Below are positions 43,446-54,056 of a stretch of DNA of 64,000 nt, piece by piece. Source of the DNA: Echria macrotheca. Lineage: Eukaryota > Ascomycota > Sordariomycetes > Sordariales > Schizotheciaceae. The DNA is taken from NCBI GenBank assembly GCA_030411725.1, contig MU839847.1, positions 186,001 through 250,000 on the forward strand. Reading direction: 5' to 3'. A model generated the notes under the pieces. The model saw only the letters and a program-made list of their open reading frames with translations, ran no database searches and was not told the DNA's origin. The translations under genes and the position numbers were made by a program. Every line of letters begins with the position of its first letter. Positions within the stretch are counted from its first letter, which is position 1.

Positions 43446-44963
43446 ATGACGAGACGCCCAATTGACACCTCCGACCCGGAAGTCCCGGCCCCGGAGCTTC
43501 CGCTCGAGACACCGGAGATGGACCCCGCACCCGGCCCCGCCCCGCGCCGAATCCCCTCCCGGAGTCTCGGCATCGCCATGCGCACCGGAATCTCATCGGC
43601 AGAAACAACCACCCCCCCAGAGGCCACCAAGAAACACGTCCTCACCATCATCAAAACCAAACACCTCCTCATCCCCGGCGCAGCCGACCCCATCCCCCAA
43701 GGCGCCCTCGTAATCTCCAACGCCACAATAGCCTGGGTCGGCCCGGCCTCCTCCCTGCCCCCCAAATACACCAGCGCCAAGCACCGCGCCGTCACAGTCC
43801 CCTACCTCATGCCCGGCCTCTGGGACGCACACGTGCACTTCAACGCCTTCTCGCGCGACCCGGACGACTTCCCCGGCATAGTCCCAGAGCACGGCGCGAC
43901 CTCGGGCGCGCGCCTCGCCCGCAGCTGCTGGGAGTCGATCCAGCGCGGGTACACCTCTGTGCGCGACGTCGCGGGCCTCGGCTGCGAGCTGGGCAAGGCG
44001 ATCCGCGACGGCGACGTGGTCGGGCCGAACGTGTACTCGTCGGGCGCGTGTCTGAGCCAGACGGCCGGGCATGGGGACGTGTTTGCGCTGCCGCCGGGCG
44101 ATGTGCTGATGAACAACGGGCTGGGGACCGTGCGGCCGGGGTACTGGGGGAGTATTGGGGATTCGCTGCTCGTCGACGGCGTGGATGAGTGTCGGCGCGC
44201 CGTGCGGCTGCAGATCCGGAGGGGCGCGAGCCATATCAAGATTTTGGCGTCGGGGGGCGTGCTTTCGCGCGACGATAATCCGATGTATGCGCAGTTCGCG
44301 CCGGAGGAGCTGGAGTGCATCGTGCAGGAGGCCAAGAGGCAGGGACGTATCGTGGCGGCGCATGTGCACGGCAAGGCGGGTATCGTGGCCGCGGTCAAGG
44401 CAGGCGTGGGGAGTGTTGAGCATGTGTCGTTTGCGGACGAGGAGTGTATCAAGTTGATCAAGGAGAATGGGGTCGTATATGTTGGAACACGCACGATTGT
44501 TGAGGGCTTGGTGGCGACGGGCGGAGAGGGTCTTCCGAAAAAGATCTGGGACAAGGCCAAGATGATCGCGGACCACCACCTCAAGGCGTACAAGCTGGCC
44601 ATTGCCGAGGGTGTCACGATGGCCCTGGGCACCGACACGCCGCCGGGCTACAACCAGGCCAAGGAGCTTGAGTATGCCGTCAGCTGCGGCATGAGCTCGT
44701 TGGAAGCCATCAAGGCGGCGACGGCGAATGGTCCTCTGACGCTGGGACCGCAAGCACCGAAAAGCGGACAGCTGAAGGAGGGGTACGACGCCGATATCAT
44801 TGCCGTGGCCGAGAATCCGGTCGACGATGTGAAAGTGCTGCAGAAGCACGACAACATCACCTGGGTTTGGAAAGGGGGGAAGCTGTTCAAGGGGCCGAGT
44901 GTTGGTCCATGGGGCGAGGACTACACCCTGTCTGACCATATTTGGCCGACGACTTCTAGTTGA
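43446..44963 (+). CDS. Ochratoxinase-type metal-dependent amidohydrolase
   Basis: Single exon, 505 residues. The first 60 residues are Pro-rich and form no signal peptide. The amidohydrolase fold is complete: GLWDAHVHF (HxH metal ligands), RGASHIKILASGGVLSRDD (the Lys that is carboxylated to bridge two metals), RIVAAHVHGKAGI, GVGSVEHVSFADEE and MALGTDTPPG (final Asp ligand), closing with GYDADIIAVAENPVDDV. This order and wording fit the fungal ochratoxinase/imidazolonepropionase-like branch, which hydrolyses amide bonds of aromatic amino-acid conjugates. Actual substrate is not determined by sequence. It is followed 546 bases later, same strand, by an MFS exporter-type transporter. Confidence 0.9.
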   Translation: MTRRPIDTSDPEVPAPELPLETPEMDPAPGPAPRRIPSRSLGIAMRTGISSAETTTPPEATKKHVLTIIKTKHLLIPGAADPIPQGALVISNATIAWVGPASSLPPKYTSAKHRAVTVPYLMPGLWDAHVHFNAFSRDPDDFPGIVPEHGATSGARLARSCWESIQRGYTSVRDVAGLGCELGKAIRDGDVVGPNVYSSGACLSQTAGHGDVFALPPGDVLMNNGLGTVRPGYWGSIGDSLLVDGVDECRRAVRLQIRRGASHIKILASGGVLSRDDNPMYAQFAPEELECIVQEAKRQGRIVAAHVHGKAGIVAAVKAGVGSVEHVSFADEECIKLIKENGVVYVGTRTIVEGLVATGGEGLPKKIWDKAKMIADHHLKAYKLAIAEGVTMALGTDTPPGYNQAKELEYAVSCGMSSLEAIKAATANGPLTLGPQAPKSGQLKEGYDADIIAVAENPVDDVKVLQKHDNITWVWKGGKLFKGPSVGPWGEDYTLSDHIWPTTSS

Positions 44964-45509
44964 GCTTCTGTAATCGTGTAATTCTAGATCGGCGCTATCA
45001 TAATCTCGAGTTACGGTTGTACGGCGGTGAAGACAAGGACGGATGGATCCGTAACAAAAAACTGGGGTCCCGGCCCGGTCCCGGATCCGGCGTCTCCAAA
45101 TCTGCCGACGCCGACTCCGTTGGGTCCACACCCGACTGACTCCGGATTGAAGAGAAAGAGTCAACTTCCGACACGTGTGGAATCCAAGAAACCCCCGGGT
45201 CAAACCGGGACTCTGCTTTCATGCTGGAGAATAAGATGAACCCCCACGGCACCCCGCAATCGGCATCCCGTGCAGTGCCCTCCGGTTTAGCTCCGGACCG
45301 GCTGACGTCACGAGATACTGACACCACCGCGCAGCAGCATCCGTTCCAGGTATTTGGGCACGCGACACCTTACTTCAACAGAAACTCTGAGGAATCTGGG
45401 AGTTCTTCTGGCATTTCTCATCGGCAATTGAACAGAACTCTCAAGAGGATCACGGATCAAAACCTATGAGTTCGAAAGGGCGAGTTCCGGGTCGGTCGCG
45501 CCAGATACG
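44964..45509. other. Intergenic
   Basis: Between amidohydrolase and MFS genes. A short duplicated GGTCCCGG/GGTCCCGGATCCGG stretch near 45067 is GC-rich sequence only. No gene supported. Confidence 0.5.
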
Positions 45510-47083
45510 ATGCAGTCCATCCTGCAGTACAGAAAACTCGGCAGAAGCGTCGCGAAGCAGCACTCAGCAGACACTACTGGCGGACATGGCGACACTCATA
45601 CGCCAGAGGAAAAGGTCAACGACGACCGGGACGACACCGGTCGGATAATGGTCACGGCATCCGACGATGACCCCATCAATCCCTGCAACTGGTCCCTGAG
45701 ATCGCGATGCAAAAACATTGCCGTCTTGTCCCTGTTGATCTTCGTGCAGGCCTGGGCAGGCGGCGCCGAGTCCATGGCTAACAAGGAGGCCAGCGCCGAG
45801 TTTGGCGTCAGCAAGGTCGCCGAGAACCTGTCGACGGCCATGTACCTGTGGGGCATCGCAACCGGATCGCTGATAGCCGGACCGGTGTCCGAGACGATCG
45901 GTCGGAATCCAACCTACCTGGTCTCAACCTTTGTGTACCTCTTTTTCGTGCTCGGCTCGGCGCTGGCACCAAACTTTGCGACCCAGGTGGTCTGCCGCTA
46001 CCTCATCGGGCTGGCTTCCAGCGCCACCCTATCCATCAATGGCGGAAGCGTGCGAGACCAGTTCCGCCCGGTGAAGAGGTCTTTCGTTTTCCCCGTCATT
46101 GCCTGGGCCAATGTCACCCGTACGACCCAACACTCCTCGTCGAGTCTGGTTGCTGACCTGCTGTAGCCCCTGTTCTGGCCCCCATTGCGGGCGGCTGGAT
46201 CGTCTCCAGCACTCGGCTAAGCTGGCACTGGGTGAACTGGGTCACCCTGATCATCTCTGCAGCCGTGTGGCTACTGGCGTTCTTCACTCTCCCAGAGACG
46301 TATCTGCCTCTGCTGCTGGACTGGAAGGCCAAACACCTGCGCATAGTGACCGGAGATGAACGATATACCTCGGAGCACGCATCATCCAAGTCCTTCATCG
46401 ACCGCATGAAGCACTCTCTACCGCTCCCCTTCATGTTCTTCCTCACGGAGCCTGTTATTGCCGTCCTGGGCTTCTACCTCGTCCTGTTGTATGCCCTGCT
46501 GTTTTCCTTCCTGTCCGGCTTCGATTATATCTTCAAGGACCCGTACAACCTGCCGACGAGCATCACGGGGTCGTGTTTCGGGGCCATCGCGGTTGGTACA
46601 ACAGCTTTCGCACTGTGTGCGCCAGGTCTGTACAGCTGGGCGCGACACAAGACAGAGTTTGTGCAAGGCGCCGCCGTGCAACCCGAGTTCCGACTATGGC
46701 CGGCGATCGTCACGGCACCGCTCCTCCCAGTATGTCTCTTCTGGCTCGGCTGGGCGACCGGAGGCGGCATTTCGATATGGTCTGGGCTCGGCGCGTGCGT
46801 CGTCTTCGGCATCGTGCTGATCGCGGTCTATGTCGGCAGCTATGAGTACATCATCGACAGCTACGGAGAGCATGCGGCAGTGGCGCTTTCGAGCATCACC
46901 ATGGTTCGATATTTCGTCGCCGGCGGCATCGTGATGGCGGCGCGGCCCATGTACGAGGACATTGGCGTCAATTGGACCATGACGCTGCTAGCGTGTTTTG
47001 CCGTCGTGCTGGCGCCGGCGCCATTCTTGTTCAGGCGGTACGGAAAGAAGTTGCGGGCGAAAAGCAAGTACGCAAAGGGCTAG
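45510..47083 (+). CDS. MFS transporter, DHA1 (polyamine/drug-type)
   Basis: Two exons (45510-46119, 46167-47083; 47-base intron), 508 residues. A polar cytosolic N-terminus ends in DDPINPCNWSLRSRCKN, the usual lead-in to helix 1 in fungal DHA1 transporters. Helices then follow, with GPVSETIGRNP in the loop 2-3 position of the MFS signature and RYLIGLASSATLSINGGSVRD (helix 4-5). The splice ANVT|PPVLAPIAGGWIVSS restores the next helix and LSWHWVNWVTLI. The central loop and the C-terminal six helices are intact, ending in a basic KKLRAKSKYAKG. Expected to export drugs or metabolites by proton antiport. It may serve the neighbouring amidohydrolase/SDR/P450 genes, as inference. Confidence 0.9.
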
Positions 47084-48115
47084 ATCGCGCGGCCAACAAC
47101 TCGTCCTGTCATCCAACAGAGGTGAGCAATGCAGACAGGAGACGAAAGTTCCAAAGGACCAAACAAGCGACCGCGGGGTCGACAGTCAGCAGTCCCGCAC
47201 GGAGAGGGGCAACTGCCTCAATCATCCCAAATTTGTCGATATCGGACGGACCGTGGCTCGCTGGCGATAAGGTTGCTCCACGTCTTTAGGACCCCTATGT
47301 TGTTACCGGATCCTGAAACTGGTCGGTCGCAAGCATTGTCCCGACCGCAAGTCTGCAGGATTTGGAACATAAAATGGGCGAGCCCAGAAAATGGCCAGAT
47401 TCCAGACCGGGCACGTGCGACCAGCTGCAGCCAGCCCTGCCACCCGACAATGGCTGCCTGTTGGCCAGCTGCGGTTCAAATTGCGCCAAGTTGTCGGGCA
47501 AGGCCTTTCGCCAACAAAGTGCTTGCCAGCTTGCCCGACAACTCGCAACGCGTCGTTCGAATGCACTCCCACAGAATTATCGCGGTGGATAGTGAGGGCG
47601 CAAGTGTTAGCCAGTACGCTTGATCGATGGTCTGCATACCGATGTCTGCACCCCGACCATTCAGGATTTGTCCCAAGTCATCCAATCTCAACACTGCCTT
47701 CCGTCTGCGATCTTCCCACGCCATCAATGTCACAGATCGCATCCTGCAGGATTGGGGTCCAGGGCCGCAGCCACAGGCCAACCAGCTGATTGGGCGCGCC
47801 ATGCTGCAGGGCCGTTGGTTCACTGTTAGTGATGTTTGACGGGCATCTTTTGTCTGCCACCCCCAGCTAGACCTACTGCGATATGGTAAAGTGCTTTATG
47901 CGCCCGTCGGGCTGAGAGCACCGGGACGAAATGGCAATTCTGCTGTGCCCCACGCCGGCAGTCAACAGGCTGTTGTCCTACGCGCCGCTTTGCAGCCCTG
48001 CCATCAGGCCCTCTCCCCTTTCTTGATCTCTCCCCCCAGTCTTCCCACAATGTCTCGCTCTCCTGATCCCGCCCTCCTGGTCCCGCCGTCAACAACCTAG
48101 ATCGCGAGTCTCACA
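47084..48115. other. Intergenic, 1.0 kb
   Basis: Open frames up to 164 codons exist on both strands, but none has a motif, a signal or consistent coding bias, and they overlap each other. I see no gene. The last 100 bases are a C/T-rich leader for the lectin-like protein. Confidence 0.45.
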
Positions 48116-49668
48116 ATGGAGTCGGCCCGTGGCGGAGGCCAGCAATACGACTATCACTCTCACTCGGGTCTCGAAGTCGTACCGCCGAATCAACTTCCTC
48201 AACAACCCGGGCTCGAAGTCCGCGACAACCTGTACCACGATGCGAAGGAACTGGTCATTCCCAAATACCCCGAGACGTACACTGGCGAGTCGCCAGTATC
48301 TTCATTACCGCCGCCACCTCACTCGGAATACCATGCTCCTCCAGATGCGAGACCACGGAGGAAACGTATGTGGATAATTATCGGTGGTCTGATAGCGTTG
48401 GTTGTTGTTTTGGCCGCCGTTCTCGGTGGCGTCTTTGGAAGCAGAGCCGCAAAGTCCGCCTCGGACTCGGACTCGGCCGCGAAAAACGGCACTGCAAGCC
48501 CCGACGCCACAGCCGGCCCCAGCCCGGGCTCCAATTCGACGACCTCACCCCTCAAAAACGTGCGGCAAGGATCGGCGTTGACGGTCGCGGGATGGCGAAA
48601 GCCGGATGGGAACATTGAGAAGTATCTCTTCTACCAAGACCCTACGGATGGGCTGCGGTACTCGCGATGTAACTCCACGCAGCCCCTCGCGGGCCAGGAC
48701 TCGTGCTGGGGCCCCTCAAGGAGCTTCTTCTCGTTTTCCCAGCCCAACTCACAGCTGGGCGTCGGCCTGCTAATTTTCGCGACCCGCCACCAGCCCCAGG
48801 TCGAGCTTTTCTACACCGGCGAGAGTACCCGGCTGCTGGGCACCAACTTTAATGATCAGAGCAAACCGTCGGTCGCCGAGGATAGCGTCACCGAGATGGA
48901 GATTGTGACCGGTGTCAACAGCAGCTTGACGTCCTACTGGCCGTGGACCATCTACCAGGACGGCTCGGGTGGACTGCTGCACGTCCGCAACCAGCTGGGC
49001 GGCGGCTGGTCGCCCGCCTCGATATGGGACGTCAACCGGATCAACATCACGGCCATGATGGGCACCAAACTAGCCATGGTGCCGCTGTCGGCCAACTTCA
49101 CCAGGATCGCTGTCAAGGCTGGCTATGCCGTCTTCTACCAGGCCCTCGACGGCACCCTGTCTGTGGCGGCCACCGATATCAACTCGCCCGAGCGCGATCC
49201 GAGCTATGCCGTCTCCTGGCCGACACGTATGTCTCTAACCATACCGTCGTTGATGTAGATTGGGCAGAAGCTAACAGCGGCACAGAGTTACCACCCATCA
49301 CGATGCCCAAGCTGGCCCCGATCGGCGCTTTTTCGGTTGCCCGTCCTTCAGACGGCCTGCAGCGCGTCGACACATACGTGCTGTGGATCGACGATTCGTC
49401 CAATGTCAACATGCTGTACACGGACTCGTCGTCGGGCAACGCCGTGTGGAAGACGAAGCAGCCGACAAGCCTGCGCGGGCTCGACAAGGACTCGAACCTG
49501 GCGTGTCTGAACATGGGCACGTCGCCGCAGAACGCGGCCAACACCCCGATACTACTCGACCCGGCATCGGATGAGATCAGGTGTTTCTTTCAGAAAGGGG
49601 GCCTCATCATGGAGGCGAAACTCGATGGGACGGACTGGACGGTGACGGGGAGCGTGCCGATTGGGTGA
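48116..49668 (+). CDS. Type II membrane protein with fucose-lectin-like beta-propeller ectodomain
   Basis: Two exons (48116-49226, 49286-49668; 59-base intron), 497 residues. The N-terminal 80 residues are polar and Pro-rich, ending RPRRKR, followed by one transmembrane helix (about 84-107, MWIIIGGLIALVVVLAAVLG) and a Ser/Asp-rich stalk. The rest, about 350 residues, is built of repeated blades with Tyr/Trp and short hairpins (KYLFYQDPTDGLRYSRC, SYWPWTIYQDGSGGLLHVRN, AVFYQALDGTLSVAATDI, YVLWIDDSSNVNMLYTDSSS), resembling the fungal fucose-specific lectin (AAL-like) propeller. The topology places the propeller outside the cell or in the secretory lumen. Glycan binding is inference; the canonical Arg/Glu/Trp site was not verified. 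Splice: SWPT|QLPPITM. Confidence 0.8.
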
Positions 49669-49940
49669 TTATTCCCATGCGGTTGTGGACTAAAGTGATA
49701 GCATGAGGAGGCGTCTGTAATGATATTTTGTCTAGTATTTAGTTCATGGTTGGGGTTGGGGTTTGGTCATAACAGATTTTTGGCGATATTCCAACAGAAT
49801 AAACCGTATCGAGATACCCTCCGACTTGGAGATTTCATTTCTACCCCCCTGGAGGCCAAGGTGGTATTTGAGGATGAGATGAGGAAACCGCAGGTTTCGG
49901 CACATACCAGGCGGACGACTCAAACAGAAGAAACGTCCAT

Positions 49941-51663
49941 TCAAGATCGCCGAGCAACGATCCTAGCCCGGATGCCCTTGCTGTCCAGATCGGCAACGGC
50001 CACGAAAAAGTCGCGCTTGCAGACGACGTCGTCGAGCGTGGTCTCGTATATTTCCCAGTCGAACCTGCGCACGAGGGTGGCAGTCGTGAGGTATAGCTCC
50101 GCATATGCGAGGCTTCATGGTTAGTGCTTACTCGCTCATACGCTGAGTCAAGAAAGGGGGAGGCTTACTTGATTCCCAGACACTGTCGCGATCCTTTCCC
50201 GAATGCCACGAGGTACTTGTCCAATGACGTGGAAAGCTTCCCATTCTCAAGCCACCGTTCCGGTCGAAAGACATGGGGCTCGGGGAATACGTCGGGGTGG
50301 GTCAGGATGAAATAGGCGGTTTGGGATATCGGTGTCTAAAAGCCGTCAGTCTTCTCGTCATGTGTGTGTCTTGGTATCCCGGGAAACTCACTCCAGCTGG
50401 AATAACATAACCTTTGTAGTGTATATCCTCGTGCGCCACACGAGGCAGCCTCGTCGTCACGCCATACGACAGCCGAAGGGACTCCTTAATAACAGCACCC
50501 TTTCCAAGTCAGTCAGCATCGCCCCGCCTCCAACCACAACCGGGGGACATACCAAGTACGGAAGCCCTTGCAGCTCCGCCCAGCTGGGAATCCTCGACAC
50601 ATCCGGCACCGCAGAATCCAGCTCCCTCCTCAGCTTCCCCAACACATTCTTATCCGTCCCCAGATAATAAAACATCCTCGCAAGCGTCTGCGCCGTCGTC
50701 TCCGACCCGGCACCCACCAAAATCTCTCCCTCGTCACAGAGCCTCTGCAAAGTCTTCTCCGAAGCGGGCAAATCACTATCCCTCAGTGTGTGAAAAATCG
50801 TCCTCTTCTCCCCCTCCTCCTTCTTTTTCTCGGAATCCAGTATCGGCTCAACCTGCGCCCTCACCTTGCCCTGCCAGCGAAGCAGATATCCCACGCCCGG
50901 ATTCATCGCCTCCACCACACCAATAGGCAACATCTTCATCAGCGGCAACATAAACGGGAACTGCCGACCCAGCGCTCCGCCCTCGAACGCGCCGATGATG
51001 GTCTTCTTCCACTCCAGCTTGAAATCCGGCTCGTCGAGGTAGCGCAAGTCGCTGGCGAAGGCGTAGGTGCAGATGATATCCATGGTGAGGGCCATGAAGG
51101 CCGCGTCGAGCCGGACGATCTCCTGGGTCTCGTGGATCGCGTCCAGACGGCTTGATAGTCTTTCGATCTTGGAGCGGAGCACGGGCTCGAGCTGGGAGAC
51201 GGAGCGGGCTGAGAAGAAGGGGTTGAGCGCGGCCCGGCGCTGGCGGTGGAGGTCGTGCGGGACCGTGGAGAAGCCGGAGCCGTCTGCGCCGGCGAGTTTT
51301 GTCCACCAGGCGTATTTGTCGAGTTTTTTGGGGGACACATAGATGTCGGAGTAGAACTCCGGGTCGAGGATGTGGACTTCGTAGGGGTTGATGCGGATGA
51401 TGGGACCTGTGACAAGTGTTAGGGGGGTGGTGGCCTCTGTGAGCAGGGGACTGACCGTATTGGGCGTGCATTTCCCGGATCTTCCAGATGAATGTGCCGC
51501 GTTTGACGACGTCCCACCAAAACTCGTTCCAGAGTGTTAGGGTAGCGGATTTTGGGCCGGGGATGTGGGAGATTGGGCTGAAGTAGACGCGGCGGACGGC
51601 GGTGATGAGGGTCCATGTGAGGCCGGCGAGGCCGAGCCACAGGAGGCCCGTTGCGGAGTCCAT
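49941..51663 (-). CDS. Cytochrome P450 (E-class group I, membrane-anchored)
   Basis: Five exons (51663-51456, 51406-50553, 50499-50392, 50335-50169, 50112-49941), 502 residues. N-terminal anchor (LLWLGLAGLTWTLITAVRRV) then HIPGPKSATLTLW hinge. I-helix AGSETTAQT, K-helix KESLRLSYGVTTR (ExxR), PERW and haem-binding AFGKGSRQCLGI (Cys near residue 442) are all present. The introns are 49-56 bases; joins LPYL|GAVIKESLRL and CLGI|NLAYAELYL are clean. The C-terminal RRFDWEIYETTLDDVVCKRD style is common in fungal P450s annotated as trichodiene-oxygenase- or benzoate-hydroxylase-like, but no substrate can be assigned. ER location. It is the right-hand end of a stretch of small-molecule genes. Confidence 0.92.
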
Positions 51664-52129
51664 TTTCGGAGCTGTATCGGCCGGAGGTATGGTTGAGGAG
51701 ATGTCGAGGTGAGATGAGGGGGAAAAAGGAGGCCGGGACAGGGTCCATTGCTGAGCGGGGGTGTCATGTCCCCCGCTACGGGGCCATCCTCGATCTGGGA
51801 GCCAAGGCGATAGCGTCCCAACTGGCTCGGGTGGTGAGGTGGATTAGTTTTGATGCGGGATCGAACACGTCGTGATAGGCGGACGTCTTGGAGGATCGTT
51901 AAAAATCTGATGTCGGACACTCTACTTCTTGGTTCCGACCCCCACATATATGATATATGACACGAGTGACGTGAGGAACCGGGAGAGCGGGTTGTCCAAC
52001 GGCAATTTCACTGTTTCAATATAGAATTACCGGCATACCTATCTAAACTCTGTTCACAAATACAAGTGTGTCACATGGAAAGCCCCAGACAGATGAGCCG
52101 CTTCTACAGCATAGTATCCAATTGAGACA
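51664..52129. other. Intergenic
   Basis: Upstream region of the P450 gene and 3' flank of the persulfide-dioxygenase-type gene. A CACATATATGATATATGAC stretch near 51944 is AT-rich and could include a minus-strand TATA element. No gene. Confidence 0.5.
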
Positions 52130-53372
52130 TCACCAGCTCGTCCCCTTCGTCTTCAACGGAACCTTCAATAACCTCATACCCGCCTCATTCTCCTTGGGCA
52201 ACCTCCCCGCCCGTACATTCACTTGCAAACTTTCATGCAGCAGCCTCGGCGCGGCGAGATGGGCATCCCGCTCCCTCCGCATCGCCACGAACTGCTTCTC
52301 AGTCACACCGTCCCGGAGATGCTTATTCCGCTCCCGATGCTCGGCCACGCTCACACCGGGTACCGGCTCCCGCTCACCCTCGGGCGGGTAATCATGACCA
52401 GTCCAGATCTGGACGTGTCCCGGTAAAGAGAGCAGCTTCTTCGCAGACTGATACAGATCGTGGGCGCTGCCGCCGGGGAAGTCGCACCGCGCCGTGCCGA
52501 TGTCGACATGAAAGAGCGAGTCGCCGACGAATACGTTATCTGTTATTTAGTGTCAGTACCACTACTCCGATGAAGAAAAGGTGACCGGAGGGAAAAAAAT
52601 ACGCACCCCCAATCATATACCCCATATGGTCCGGCGTATGTCCCGGCAGATGCATCGCCCGCGCCTTCAACGTCCCAATCATAAACTCCTCATCATCGCC
52701 GAGCAGTTTATCAAACACACCCTCGTACTCGTCCGCCGCAATCCCGTATCGCTCCCCAAAGAGACTCTGGACTTTTCCGATCCGCGCGCCGATGCACACA
52801 TCCGGCTTTGGCTCCTGCTGCTGCTGCGCGGCCAGCTTGCGCTGCAGATAGAAGGACGCGGTGAGGTGGTCGGCGTGCGCGTGCGTCTCGAGGATGCGCG
52901 TGACGGTGTACCCCTTCTCGCGCGCGAGGGAGAGCAAAGCGTCGGCGGTGGCGGTGGTGATGGTGTGGGTGCACTTGTCGTAGTCGAGGACGGGGTCGAT
53001 GATGACGGCTTGGTTGGTGGCGGGGTCGGCGACTAAGTATTGGAATGTTCCTGTCCTGGGCTCGAAGAGTGGGTGGATTGTGGGTTGCTTTTGGGTTTGT
53101 ATCGTTACCGGGCTGGTGTACTGCCGGGCTGTTGATTGAGTGAAAAAGGGGTTCATTGTGCTACAGCGACAGGACGTTGGCCGTCGAATCATGCGTCTAC
53201 TTGGCTGGATTGGGGGTCCTCGAGCATGGAGTTGGCGGGTTTGCGTTGTTGTGCTTTGGCGTGCAGGAACAATAGTTCGGATGGCCGAGAAAGCCAGCGG
53301 AACAATCAGCAGCTGTCCGGCCGTCTGGGACCGGAGCACCGTGTTGGCGCACTGGACCTGGAGTGCGTTCAT
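52130..53372 (-). CDS. Mitochondrial persulfide dioxygenase-type metallo-beta-lactamase protein (ETHE1-like)
   Basis: Two exons (53372-52607, 52539-52130; 67-base intron), 391 residues. The ATG at 53372 opens about 103 residues with no Asp or Glu and many Arg/Ser/Thr, as in a mitochondrial presequence; the catalytic core starts near HPLFEPRTGTFQYLV. Metal ligands: ETHAHADHLT (164-169, HxHxDH), MHLPGHTPDHMGYM, FVGDSLFHVDIGTARCDFPG and WTGHDYPP. The GTARCDF strip and the fold are those of ETHE1/Blh-like persulfide dioxygenases, which oxidise glutathione persulfide to sulfite in mitochondria. It is divergent from sulfide:quinone oxidoreductase, whose product is the persulfide used here. A second in-frame ATG (MNPFFTQ) could give a shorter form. 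Exact activity versus other beta-lactamase-like hydrolases is inferred from context. Confidence 0.88.
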
Positions 53373-54056
53373 CCTGGATCCTGAAGAACCTAAAGTGTTC
53401 GGTGTAAAATGTTGGCGAACGGACGCGTCCAAAGCTTCAGGCGAGCATCATCCCCATTTAAAGCTCCTTCCCGAATTTTTAGGAAGCAACCTCCCCAGAG
53501 TACCGGCGACCACTCGGGTAAGCCGGGATGACCCCCGGTGATTAACTTCCCGGCGTCAGTCCACCGTGGCACGATGCCCACTTTCCCCGGAGTGGACCCG
53601 CGATTGCCGCACCCGCCGCCCACACCGAGACCCGCCGAGTGCCGCCGACGACCGGACGGGCCGGGCTCCACACCGCGGCAAAAGTGGCCACAGCAGGGTT
53701 ATCGCCCCTTAAAGAGCTCCATCCGCCCGATCAGATGGGTTTTTTGGAGATTAAAAACTTGCTCAGTGCGCTGACACTGTTTCGAAGCGAGCTTGTGTGT
53801 TTCCATCCCATCGTGAGGGTCGCCCCTCCACTCGGCGACTTGCCTGCCCGGCCCTGCCGATTGTCGCCGATTATGAGTAAGTACCCAAGTACCGCCCGCT
53901 TTTGGTAAGCGGCAATGGCGCCATTTTTTTCTTTCTGCATTGGGTCGGGGATTTAATCGCAACGGTCGCCGCCTCTTACTGTGTCGTACATATATCTGGA
54001 AACTCGCCGACGCCACCTTCTCGCGATCCTGCAGTTGGACGTCAATTTCTCTCAAA
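53373..54056. promoter_or_regulatory. Shared divergent promoter of the sulfide-oxidation pair
   Basis: 684 bases between the start codons of the ETHE1-like and SQR genes. A CGTACATATATCTGG element near 53987 lies about 65 bases before the SQR ATG. No sulfur-regulator site was assigned. A G/C-rich middle part (about 53590-53680) separates the two AT-richer ends. Confidence 0.5.

Noticed and set aside
43593..45203. 536-codon minus-strand open frame
   Set aside because: Mirror of the GC-rich amidohydrolase gene, whose sense strand has full family motifs. The antisense product is Arg/His-rich without a fold.
47129..47830. Overlapping open frames of 115-164 codons
   Set aside because: They occur in several frames on both strands with no motif, no signal and no splice-linked partner.
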